Shown here piece by piece: positions 1 through 11,340 of a stretch of DNA of 64,000 nucleotides (positions are counted from its first letter, which is position 1; the number at the start of each line of letters is the position of its first letter). The notes under the pieces are model-generated. The model was given only the letters and a program-made list of their open reading frames with translations, was not told the DNA's origin and made no database searches. The translations under genes and the position numbers were made by a program. The stretch comes from Malachius bipustulatus (taxonomy: Eukaryota; Arthropoda; Insecta; Coleoptera; Melyridae): contig OU342633.1 in assembly GCA_910589415.1 (NCBI GenBank), forward strand, positions 41,236,210 to 41,300,209, in the 5' to 3' direction.

Positions 1-110
1 GCACATTAGATGTTGATAGTATGGTAATATTTAAAAAGAATGCTATTCATCAGCATACACGTAGTAGTCGTGATCTGGCATGTGTCTATATCATCTTTAG
101 AACCATCGAA
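1..110. repeat. Dispersed repeat copy (pair with 20403-20500)
   Basis: The first ~110 bases share a long diverged match with 20403-20500, including ACATTAGATG, ATTCATCAGCAT and TGATCTGGCAT in the same order and orientation. The copy is probably truncated by the window edge. No coding potential or terminal repeat is visible, so the class is unknown. Confidence 0.6.
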
Positions 111-726
111 ACTTCTAAATCTCCTCTGCTATAATCGAATAGTCACCAAAAGAGGAGACACTGTAATTTTTTTGGTTGTAGTGTGAATACACCAACAATT
201 ATTAATACAAAACAATACAATCGACATTGCATTGACCGGTTCTTTTTTTCAAATTATTCAATCGTGACCCCCTTCTTAGGTCATTTTAGTTGACAACTCT
301 CTCTAAAATTGTGAGGTTACTGAAATAAAAAAAATCCCTGTTCCATTATGTGAGGCTTTTCTTTCTTTGCCTCCAAGTGTTGGGAATATTTTTAACAGAG
401 ATAAATAAAACGATTTTTAAGTTAGGTTTTTGTCAAACTTCCATGGCAGCCTTAATTATAGTAAGACTACTGAAGACAACACTCAAAATTGTCAAGATTT
501 TTACCATGTTTTCCTCATCAAACACAATAAAATAAATAGAGCGTCATACTTTTATTTAATAATAGGTAGGATGGCGCATGCACCAGTTGGTGAGACTAAG
601 CGTTAAAGACACTAAATAAATTATTGTAAAACAAGAGACGAGAATAGTGGTAGTGGTGGTAGTGGTGCAACAACATTGACTGAGATTACGGTTATCTATC
701 TGTTAGGAGCGGGGAAAGCCACCTAC

Positions 727-3700
727 CTGTGAACTCGTCCTCCCATTCTAAACCCGGATTTAGATTGTACTCGTCTTGATATAAGGAAAGAAACAAACAT
801 CAGACAGTAGCAATTACGTGTGTGGTGTGAGGGAAGATGACGGTAGGTACTAGTAGTAGTAGTGGTAGTAGGTGGGATGACGGTATTTTTTTATATAATC
901 GATCGATCGATCAGTCGGTGCTGCTGCCTTATTCGTCGCCCGTTTATAACCCTGCTAACAGGACTGTTAACATGTTTAAGCTCGCGACAATACGGCGACT
1001 CGACCATTCTTATCGTCATTATGAAATCTCATCACCCGCCCGGGGGCGGTGAAGCCCCCGACGGAGTCACCGAATTGTCTCAACGCGTGCGAGGTTAAAT
1101 ATGTCAACAGCGTAAATATACATTAAATTAATAATAAATAAAAAGTGCTTGATAAGCAATGATTCGAACAATGGGCACAAAAAATGGTGAAAATCTTTGA
1201 AGCAAACGATTTATTCAAAAATGAATCATCAATTAAAAAACTGCTTTATAAATTTCACTGGGAGCCTAGAAGTTGAATAAATATAAAAAAATAAAGAACC
1301 GACCACTCCCTTGAACCCCGAACCACGAAAAACTCATTGCAATCGTCTATGAAACCAGTCTGAAATGACTGCAGAGAACTTTTCTCTGTAGGCCACTCAA
1401 AGAAATGCAAGATTTGCAAAATAATGGGTCCCATACCGACCCCTGTGGAGCTCCTACATTACCAAGACCAAGAACAGCTTTGAAACTGATTTTTTTAAAA
1501 CATTAGTGTTTTCTTTATCATCCATCAGTATGCAGAGATTCTACAAAGTAAGGGTTGAAAACAAGCTTTGAAACACTTCCATCGATTTAGGGAGATAATT
1601 TAGAAGTACAACATTCAAGATCTACTAGCATTCATGATCGCCTTTGAACAAGAACAAGAACCAAGAAGAACCAGGCAGGCACACGCATGCTCGATCATGT
1701 TATGACATAGCAGCTAGTACAAACTTCATAATCATAATTTCTTCATCAATTCTACATGATAATTGCACTGACCAACTGTTTTAAGCAAAAATAAGTCGTG
1801 GTCATGTACGATTGGTCGCAAATTGAATGTTGGGTTGCCGAGCATAACCGATAAAAATTTATGGGATGAAAGAAAGAGATGAATTGATCCATATCTTTGT
1901 TCGAAGTAGAATTTTGGTCTAAGATGTTGGGAATAAAAAAAGAAAAAACAAGGAATTATTGGTCTCTTAGATCAGATGGCAAGGGAAGTTTTTATATCCA
2001 AATAACTTACTGTTTACAGCGGTTTTTTTTTAGCAGGTACTGTAACGGTCGTTATAATTTAACATGTTTCATCAATAAACCATTTCGATTATAAAATGAG
2101 GAAGTGTGATTTTAAAAGATATCTCTCATCCAAGGAAAGTCATCATTTTTGTGCCCTCATCTAAACATTTTCAAAATATTTTTTTTAGTACAGAATTTTT
2201 GACCAAACGACAATAAAAAAAATCGAGATTTCATAATGATTTCGGAACTAATGGAATTTTGTAGGCATGCTGTTATGATAAATAAATAAATAAATAAGTT
2301 ACAATATAAAACCCAAATAGATGTTAGTAAAAAGCCTCTCGGAAACAAATCGTCTTTTCAACTCAATTGATCGGACTGGCCGGAAACAAAAGTTTCACTC
2401 GAATGATCAGAATTGACTCGTCGATTATATGCCTTTCAACTATTATTTCATTATAACTGGTTTGTGAAAATTTCGTTACGGGAGGAGAATATTTAATTAT
2501 TAATGATGTCCTGATCGGTGAATTTATTAATAGCGTGTGTTAAGAAAATCAACTTACCGTAGTAATCGGTCGCGTGAGCTGGAGAAAAGAAAAATCACTC
2601 ATTTTAATTATAACCACGGTAACACTCCAATTATAAATAAATTATATTAAATTACAGGGTGTCAATTTCATATCAAAGTGTTCGAAAATTTCTATCCTCA
2701 ATTTGAAGAGGAAAAAAAGGATAAAATTGATCCCTTTGTTTTCCTGATATTCAATCAAAGTGATATCATAATTTTATACATCATAGTTGGCCTTGCAATA
2801 TCTCCTAGATGTCTTCCCTGGTTTTAGTAATTTTTTTAAGTTTCTGTTTAGATTTAAATTGATAACAGTGACCTGTAAATCGAAATCTATTGTTGTTATT
2901 GTTAAGGAATTACCTGTGAAAAGTGAATTATTAATAAAGTCTATTATAATTTATGATTTTTCTTACAATTTCAAAAATACTTCACCAACAATAAATATTT
3001 GATTCTGAGCTTTTAACCATGTTATTCTTAATAATTATTTTCTTTGTGGTAAAAGAATGTTTTAACAAATCAAAAAAAATCATTTTGTAAGTTATTTCAG
3101 TACAGTTGAATTGCCGGTCCAGCTTTTAACGAAACCTATTGACACAAGATTTTCAAAAACTGGAAGCCCCTTTTTATTTAATCAAAAATAATTTTTTGAT
3201 TTTAGAGACAGATGTTACTAACCACCAACCATATGGAAAATCATGATGATGACACACACTACTGAATACTTCACAGGCCGAAATTAACACTTTATTGGTA
3301 AATTAACACCCTGTGTGCATGTAAAAGAAATACATCAATAACTCAGATCAACAAAATTTAAAAAATACCCGCATACAAAGTTATAACAGGGGTTTTCAAA
3401 TTTTGTTGATCGAGCTCTAAAAAATAAAAGAAAAAAGCTGTGCCTGAATAACTGGAACAGGTATTGGTAAATCAGGCGATTGAAGTTTTTTTAAATTATT
3501 TTTGCAAATTATGACAGGGGAAAGCTGTCAAGTGTCAATTTTTCAAGAATGTAAACTTAATATGAGCTGCGGGAGTAATGGGGGAAGGAGATGAAGTCTA
3601 TTCCCATACAAAATCTCCCCCACCGATACATCCTCTGCCCTATGTACAGATAAAGAGATAAACATTTCTACTTCAAAGATTCTCTTTAAACTCTCCCTTT

Positions 3701-6311
3701 GATCATTTCCCCATTTTCAGACCTCTTCCTTAGTGCTAAATTTTTTTAATAGTCAGATTTAAATGTAAAACAATTGCAATTCACTCGGATGATAAAATAA
3801 ATTCTTCAATCTTTCGGCTACCTACTTAAAATGGAAAGCTCAAATCCAAGTTTTGAACCACCCACCCCCCTTGAGTAAGCGAATTAAAAACCACCTATCC
3901 TTAATAATTAAAGAGTGGTTCGCTTTATTGAGAATAGCAGCCCTAATTTTTATTTAATGAAAAATATCAATGATACCTTTTCTGTAAAGAAAAAAAATCT
4001 CTACAAGTTTGTACTCTCGTTTTATGTTCATTTATATCTGTTTTTATAAAATCACGGACATCTTTTTTAAGAACTTTCGTCTTAAACTTTTCATTAGGTT
4101 CTCAAAAAATTGAAATTTTGTTTTTGATCCAAGTGAATTACAATTCTAAAATCTAATTTGACTGTGCTACAATATGCAAACATCTGAATAATTGAAAATC
4201 AACCCATTTTTACCACTTTCTGTAACCTTCAATTATTATTCATCCCACATCCCCTTGAAATTAACAGGTCCGTGATAGTTTAGGCCTTTTCTCTTGAAAT
4301 ACAAATATCGCAAAAACTTTTATCAAAATCAGAAAATCAACTTTCTGGAGAATTATGACTTTTCAAAACACGATCTCTTCTCTTTAAGGAGGGGGGGGGG
4401 TTCCCACTCATTTTCTTTTAAAATAATTCTCATTCTTGTTAATCATTCTTTAAAGTATCGATCACGTCGATAACTGCCTCTGGGTGAAACGACTTACCCC
4501 CTTATCAATTGACTTGCACAACAAAAGAATCCCAAAAAAATATAACTAAAAGATGCAAAAAATCTAAAGATTTTTAATAATACCATAATAAAACTAATAC
4601 CAGTTTCGGTTATCTAGGCACTGCTATAAATGCTATACAATAATTATACGTAGGACTAAACATCAAACATCCATCCATAAATGAAATTGATTAAAAAAAA
4701 ATTATTTGAAAAAATCATAGAAACAAATAAGTAATCAAGTGCAACAATAATTATTGTGCTGATGTAAAGAAAAAAACTTAACAACCGAGAAATAAATAAA
4801 TAATAAGCAAAGTAAGTACTGACTTGAAATTTATTTTAAACTGACAATTGAGGCAGCGCGTCATACTAACTAAGATAAAACGAAAATAAAAACGTGAAAT
4901 GGCGGACACGAGTGCTGAAACACATAAATGAGCCAATGCGAGACAACAGACGCGTCATGCAGGGAGGGCTTTACCTTTGCGAGGGCGCCACCAGTCCTCC
5001 ATGTAGCCTTTAAGCGGAGAGGAAGATGAAGAAGATCCTTGTTAGCAACACACAATGCACCCAATCATTGCCTACGTACCGCCTCTTACACTCTTTTATA
5101 AACACCCTACCATAACCGTAACAATATTAATCGCACCCATCCCAGTCCTATACTCTTATCCTAATAAATGACAGGTTTCTCATTAGTTTGATCTTGATCA
5201 CACATACACACGCACACACACCCCTTTGTGATTGTGTTTTCTAATTTCTTATATTTTTTTTTCCAAAAATCGATTTCTAAATAATGCTCATCCAAGTAGG
5301 CCTTGTAACTGGTCACAGTGCGAGTATGATTGATGTTCAACATCATGACAGCAGCTCTGTCCTAAGTAAAGTTTCATCAGTTACCAGTTATCCAGATTGT
5401 GAGTTAAAATAAAGAGATCCGGGATATTGCTCCCACGATACTGATATTAAAAATTAAAGATTGTCAAAATATCATAAAAATTTATGACTCTTCTCTTTCC
5501 TATTACTCTGTGTAATAGGCAAGAAAAAATAAGAGGGGGCTCATGACTTGGATGAACAAAATCATGAAATCAAGTGTGTCGTGTCAAGTTTGACAATAAC
5601 TTGAAAATTTTAATTATAAAAATTGGCGCTTTCATCCTAAATAGGTAAAAAAGGCCAAATTGGTCAAAGATCTTCTAAGTAACAACATAATTGAATAATG
5701 ATAAGAAAAGTTAACTTACCGTCTCGTTCGTGCCCGGAAGTGGTGGTCTGGGTCTGCTTAGTGTAGAGCACCGTCTCCTTTGGCGGAATATTAGTCGACT
5801 GAACCGCCACTACTGTCAACTCAGGACGTTTCTTTTTATAAACCGTAACACTGAAACATTTATTGCCGTTTTTAAATTTAAACTTAGGTGCACTGCTTCT
5901 GGGTTGTCTGGATAGTGCAATAAACCATCTTATGTAAAATGTAAAAAAAATTAGAAAAACATTAATTTAAAGAATAAAAAAAGGGATAAAGAAAGAGAAA
6001 GACATCACTTACTGGTTGGGCAGACAGTTGTTCTGCAACGAAGTGTCCGGCGTGTGATTCAAGCTGTGCTCGGCCGAGTTGACCGAGTTGACGCTGGAGA
6101 TGCTCGACAGAACGTCAGAGACCGGGGCCACCCCGAGCGAGCTCAGCATCTCGTCCAGCTCCTTCCGATCGCCGCCGGCGCCGAGAAGGGTGCGCGTGGC
6201 GGTCTCCTCCACGTCCCTGCGCTCCTTGTCTTTCATTCGCTGCTGCTTCAGCTCGCGAAGCGCCTGCAGCTTCGCCCGCTTGCGTTCCAGCTCCGCCCGA
6301 CGATCAGACAT
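727..6311 (-). CDS. sw: Cytoplasmic dynein 1 intermediate chain (5' part, runs off left edge)
   Basis: This gene encodes the intermediate chain that scaffolds cytoplasmic dynein and binds dynactin p150 through its N-terminus. Coding exons on the minus strand are 6013-6311, 5720-5850, 4975-5037, 2558-2578 and 727-774. All have GT-AG borders and the phases close. The start ATG at 6311 opens with MSDRRAELERKRAKLQALRE, the charged N-terminal helix typical of the family, followed by a Ser-rich segment (VSDVLSSISSVNSVNS). Exon 2 carries the family motif STNIPPKETVLYTKQTQTT, exon 3 encodes GYMEDWWRPRK, the microexon AHATDYY, and exon 5 EYNLNPGLEWEDEFT. The WD40 half must lie left of position 1; I found no further exon in 1-726. 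Exons 3 and 4 sit in the region known to be alternatively spliced in fly dynein intermediate chain. An acceptor at 6317-6318 puts 5 nt of 5' UTR in the first coding exon. Identification is secure; isoform use is inferred. Confidence 0.95.
775..2557. other. sw intron with TAG-rich microsatellite and GC-rich hairpin
   Basis: This intron contains a degenerate GTAGTAGTAG tract (about 842-875), a GATCGATCGATC run near 900-911, and a GC-rich patch at about 1035-1095. The patch holds a perfect 7-bp stem, CGGGGGC/GCCCCCG, at 1041-1047 and 1054-1060 with a 6-nt loop. Short open frames here look random. The remainder is AT-rich with no recognised feature. Confidence 0.5.
2558..2578 (-). other. sw: 21-nt microexon of dynein intermediate chain
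   Basis: A minus-strand exon of 21 nt lies between acceptor ...ctccag (2579-2580) and donor gtaagt (2556-2557). In the phase left by the previous exon it encodes A-HATDYY. The next exon (727-774) completes its last codon to Asp and continues with EYNLNPGLEWEDEFT. Both flanking introns are about 2 kb (775-2557 and 2579-4974). Residues of this type are known in insect dynein intermediate chains, which supports the call. Confidence 0.88.
2579..4974. other. sw intron, nothing recognised
   Basis: AT-rich intron between the microexon and the GYMEDWWRPRK exon. I see homopolymer runs (for example a G9 run near 4390) but no coding exon, clear terminal repeat or tandem array. Confidence 0.5.
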
Positions 6312-6859
6312 TTTGCCTGTCGGGAATAAGCAAGACGATCATTAATAAAACTCACAAAAACCCAGACGAGCATCCTTAAATAGAGCATATATTGATTGAG
6401 TATATCTAGAGTGGTATAAAGATAAGATGAATAGAAAGGAAATGGATAGGGAATAAAATAGGGATTATATTGAGACTAAGTCGCATAATTAATTGATAAA
6501 AGCTATAATATAAACATGTTAATGAGGGCAGAGATGTTTATGGTGTTTTCATTCGAACAAAGGGCCTTTAAGAGCACACGTGTCGATACATTTTAATTGG
6601 TACAGGTCTTTTAGGGCTCATGTGCAAAACATAAGCCCAGTGTTATTTATCCGATAAATAAAGAACTAAGGCATACAAGCCGATAACGTACCGCATTGTT
6701 AGGTATAAAAGAAAATTCGGTTGCGTCAAAACGGGTCTTGGAAAACCCGTATCATGTATTTTGGGGAAAAATTAGAATAACACGGGAATTACAATCATTT
6801 CACGCTTTTCCATATTAAAAAAAATAATGTAGACACTCATTCATAAACAACTAAAATTA

Positions 6860-7430
6860 TGGCCTATGTTCATTTATGGTCAATCTAACGGTAAAACCGG
6901 TTAACCGACTAACCGTTTGTAATCACTATAACCGGTTTCTTACTACCGGTTAACCATTTTATAGTCTACAAAATCTATTGTATAATTTTTTTTTAGAAAA
7001 TCGACAAATCGAAATAGTTTGTCTGAAAAAGAATTGGGAGAAATACCAAGAGGTTCTCTCTCCCCTGAAATTTCAGGAAAATGAAATGACCATGGATTAA
7101 GTAGCCAAGTTAACTCCATGGTAGATGCAGATATAGCAACAGCAATTTATAACCGATAGATTCTTACTGCTGAAAGCTGGAAGCTCCGACAATAGCCAAC
7201 TGACCTCTCCACCAAGTTCTAATAGTTTCTGGTCAGCTCCATGTGAAAAAATTTACTTTCAAATTTCAAAATCACCGACACTCGAATTTGGCCCAGTCAA
7301 CGAAAACGTGAAATTCGTATTGCGAAGACATCGGCGCTCTAGCGATGAAGAAACTGAAAAGGTTAACTGGTTAACCGTCGATTAATAGCGTCGGTTAACC
7401 GGTTAGCAAAATTTAATAAAAAGCAAAGCC
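6860..7430. mobile_element. Decayed MITE with CCGGTTAACCG-rich ends (hAT-like)
   Basis: Both ends carry inverted blocks built from ACCGGTTAACCGAC (left, about 6895-6915; right, about 7370-7410, with CGGTTAACCGG). The right border reads AAAGCCCTA, resembling the AGGGCTTT ends seen on some hAT MITEs. No target duplication could be assigned, so limits are approximate. It lies in intron 1 of sw. Confidence 0.5.
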
Positions 7431-7562
7431 CTATTGCTATTTCAATATATGTAGTTACCTTTCACCTAACTCACCACTCATTTCGCTTGTAGAAAATATT
7501 GCATGAGCATAAATAATTGTTTGAGCAGAATTAATCCATAAATTAATAAGAATTCATGTATA

Positions 7563-7787
7563 CAGGGTGTCACATAGGAAAGGTAACATAGGGAATACAT
7601 GAAAAGAATATTTCAACAATACTTTGACAATACATGACATCCTTTCAAAACTACAGTTCCCTTGGAAGCTATTAAGTTTGCTACCATCAGGAAACCATCC
7701 ATCAGCTTTTAAACCACAGTAGCTTAGATCCTTAATAATATTCACTGTAGTATTTTCCCTATGTTACCTTTCCTATACAACACAGTG
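7563..7787. mobile_element. TA-flanked MITE, copy 1
   Basis: The terminal inverted repeats share AGGAAAGGTAACATAGGGAA at both ends, with outer ends CAGGGTGT and CACTGTGTT. TA dinucleotides flank both sides (7561-7562 and 7788-7789), as expected for Tc1/mariner-type MITEs. A second copy lies at 9991-10226. There is no coding capacity. Confidence 0.75.
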
Positions 7788-9148
7788 TATTAATAATAAT
7801 AAATGTTGCAACTTTGTATAGTATCCAATGTTGCATGATCATGTAATTTTCCTTAACCATTCGCATGTCCAGTTTGTAAATGTACTTTCTCAGAATGAGA
7901 ATTGAATTGTTATCTAATTAAAATGACTGTTTTATCGGTGTCAAATAAATTATAAAAGTCTGTACCACCTTTAAAATGCACTTTCTCCAACACTACTAGT
8001 TAGGGGGTAATTAAAGGCGACTTCCCAACTATAACTACGAATTAATATTCCTGGGTTGTAAGCTTCACTGAGTTATTGCGGGCAAAAGCATAAATGGAGA
8101 CCCGGCAGAAGATGTCTGCTGCGGGGGAACTGACCTCGTCACACATAGACACAGGGAAAATAAAGTTAGCATCTGAGAGTTATTATGAATAATAAAACAT
8201 CCTGTAGGTATATCGCCAAATAATAGGTCACCGGAATAATTTGAGCCGTGACAATATGTCCAGAAAGTATGATTCGCTTGTTTTGCAACACCCCTCTATA
8301 ACTAGCTAGAACATAAATGACAATCACAATAATTGATTCATCATCAAGTCAAGGTAGTTCTAAACTTGTTCCAAAAGCAAATTAATAAAACAAATTGAAA
8401 GGAATTTTTTGTGTCGGTACTGATGATAATAAGCAATAGCGGTAATATAGACACTCCCATGTTCCTTATAAAATATCTTCCTTGTTTAAAACATTTAGGA
8501 ACTAAGGGGTGTTAATTTCTTACCTGTTCCTGTTAGTAACATTTATAAATGGAAAATGTACACAATTATTACAAAGAGCTCAAAGTATAGGTAATTTTCT
8601 TATATATTTCTTTTATTCAAGATCAAAATCAAAGTAGAATATTGAAATGATTTCCATTTATTGGAATATTCAATATTAGTTACCGGTGCCACTACTTAAC
8701 ATGGGGTAACTGAGTGTATAGGTGATGGTTTTATTGATCCAGCAGCACTGGCACCAGCACCAGAAGTGACATGACATTTTAATTTTTTATAAAAGGGTGA
8801 ACTATGTACTCAAGTGAGTAGGTGTAAGAAGAGTGATTCAGACTGAATCAAAAATTAGATTTCATTTCAATGCAAATGTTGTACCTGCTGAATAACTGAT
8901 AGCAACTAGGGCTCAATCACTGCTGATCTTGATCTTGAATAAAATAAGACAGGTGAATTGTAACAAAAACTGACCTAGAAAGAGGTTTTATTAGAGAAAA
9001 CTTGAGACCCGGGAGAGTTTTGCAGTGAAGATATCTGTTACACCTGTACCGTAAGATTAGTATTCAAGATACGAGAGGATACAATGCGGTATGATTCACA
9101 CAAGTCAAAATACGGATTGCTTCCTTATTACATTGCAATGGGGCTTAC

Positions 9149-9200
9149 CTTCAATTTTGATCAGGTGTGTCCGTTAGATTCCACCTACGACGCCACTTTT
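9149..9200 (-). promoter_or_regulatory. sw: Candidate 5' UTR exon and promoter side of sw
   Basis: Minus-strand sequence ends in a consensus donor (ATTGAAG/gtaagcc, junction at 9149/9148), upstream of the acceptor of the first coding exon at 6317-6318. The sequence just upstream is slightly GC-richer than its surroundings. It contains no ATG-initiated long frame. The right limit is a guess because no core promoter motif is evident. This is inference from splice-site quality and position only. Confidence 0.4.
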
Positions 9201-9990
9201 AACACTTACAATTAACCGATTCTAATAATTAAGTACGACCAGTATTGCCTCCTACCCTTCTAGAACTAGCTAATTTTTTTGTTGCTCCTAAAAATATTAC
9301 AAAATAACTTCATTAACTCGGAAGTTTTCAGACTAAAAATCTACTATCTCTCCTCTCCATCTCCAACTCCACCATCATTGACATTGATCATTGATTTGAT
9401 TGGATTGACACAAGACACAAGTACCAGTTTGTCCTTGACATTTTCAACTAAATGAACTGTGACATATGTTGTTAGATTTTCGTGCTGTCAATGCTTTTTC
9501 TTCTTATTAATCTTCTAGTGGCCAAGAAATACAGACACGTTACAAAAGCGCAGTACAATTTACGAATAGAAAAAAAATACCAACTTTCATATTGCGGAAT
9601 TTAAAGTTCAGCTTTTCATAATCCTATAAGTAGCGAATTTCAAGTAAGTTCCAATAGAAAATGGAAGGGGACACTGGGGACAGTAACTTTCTGATATTTT
9701 AGTAATACTATAGTGATAGTGACTAGAGTAAACTCTAAAAATAATATATCCTGTGGAAATGAGGCAAAATAATCAAAATTCAAGCCGCGCATAATACAAG
9801 CACGATACACATATACACGGTATGCCGATTGCTTTTAATATTTTGGTCACTACTGCGCAATGACGTCATGCGATTGGAGTTTTACTCAAAGCATTAATCG
9901 TGGCGAGATTGTGGATTGTGTATACAATAAATGTCAAATTTGATTGCTTTTTTACTTCTTGCTTGTGTTTTTCTTTATGCTAGATCTATA

Positions 9991-10226
9991 CACTGTATTG
10001 CGTAGAAAAGGTAACATAGGGAATACGTGTAAAGCATATTTCAACAATACTTTGAAAATAAATGTCATCCTACAAAAAAATACAACTCCCTTGGAAACCA
10101 CCAAGTTTCCTAGGATACTATGCAGTTTCCTAGGAAACTATCAGCTTTTAAACCAGAGTGGCTTGGATCCTTAATAATATTCACTGTGGTGTTTTCCATA
10201 TGTTACCTTTCCTATGCAACACAGTG
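9991..10226. mobile_element. TA-flanked MITE, copy 2
   Basis: Same family as the element at 7563-7787. It has AAAGGTAACATAGGGAA at the left end and its inverted counterpart at the right, with outer end CACTGT and TA on both sides (9989-9990, 10227-10228). The interiors also match (ATTTCAACAATACTTTGA; GGATCCTTAATAATATTCAC). Confidence 0.75.
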
Positions 10227-10265
10227 TATAATACGTTATGTGGTAGATTATGTTATAAATATTAT

Positions 10266-10908
10266 TACGGTTTTGTTATTGTGTTTAAAGTGTTTTTACA
10301 TGGGTTTCCAATTTAGAAAGAACTAGGTACATATGGGGATCTCAGAAACGATAAGCCTTCTTTTTATTGTTAGAACATCCTTTAACGCAGCAAAAGTTTA
10401 CAATTTTTTTTAAATAAGTACGCGCACTTAATAACAAATTATGTGAATTTTTAGACAGTTGTACTTTCATGGAAAATCTGACGTGTTTGAAGTTAAATTT
10501 GACATTCACAACCTTTTTCCCAAGTTTTTGTGAGAATGAAAATGCGCTGCCCTAGTAAGCGTCAGTGTCGGTAATACAGGTTCCCTGTACTAGTAGTTTT
10601 ATTATTGTGTTTAAAGTGTTTTTACATGGGTTTCCAATTTAAAAAGAACTACTCAGAAACGATAAGAGATTAAGCCTTCTTTTTATTGTTAGAACATCCT
10701 CTAACGCAGCAAAAGGTGTACCATTTTTTTTTTTAAATACGCGCACTTAATAACAAATTATGTGAACTTTAGACAGTTGTAATTTCATGGAAAATCTGAC
10801 GTGTTTGAAGTTAAATTTAACATTCACAACCTTTTTCCCAACTTTTTGTGAGAATGAAAATGCGCTACCCTAGTATGAGTCAGTGTCGGTAATACAGGTT
10901 CCCTCTAC
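10266..10908. repeat. Tandem pair of ~310-bp repeat units
   Basis: Two adjacent direct copies (about 10266-10590 and 10595-10908) begin with TTGTGTTTAAAGTG and end with GTGTCGGTAATACAGG. They share long blocks in between (ACGATAA...GCCTTCTTTTTATTG; GAAAATCTGACGTGTTTGAA). The terminal motif recurs in inverted orientation at 23650-24150, so the unit belongs to a dispersed family. The second copy has small deletions. Confidence 0.8.
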
Positions 10909-11340
10909 TAGCAATAGCAAAGCAAAAAGCAACACCCTCTTCCGTTTTCCTTAATTTTTAATTTGTAAATGTAGAATTTTAATGTAATGGAGTAAACAAT
11001 TGACTCCGCAAGTGTGACGTAGCGTAGCCATTTTTGTTGAGGTAGGTCAAGGACCGTGTTCCAAACAAAGCGGGTTCCCCACGTGTATTCCCATAAGCTG
11101 ATTTTTGAAATCGATTAACTTCTCGAAATTTCATCATTTTTTTGTGGTAAGTACATTTATATATTCCTACAGACATAAAGAATGTACTGCAAATAATTTT
11201 TTTGACGGTTGAAAGACTGTACCAACCTAAAGTAATCGAAATGTACTAAAGTGAGGTTACGATCGAGCTTTGATTCAAATTGAAATACTCAATTTTTATT
11301 CCTTTTTCAGTTTTTCTTACTGTGCTAGAATCAAGACAAA

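Noticed and set aside
837..1098. Overlapping plus-strand frames of 71 and 78 codons
   Set aside because: They lie in an intron, consist of microsatellite-derived Ser/Tyr runs, and have no recognisable domain or splice context.
6054..6345. Two plus-strand frames of 88-91 codons
   Set aside because: They are antisense shadows of the GC-rich first coding exon of sw, which matches the dynein intermediate chain N-terminus.
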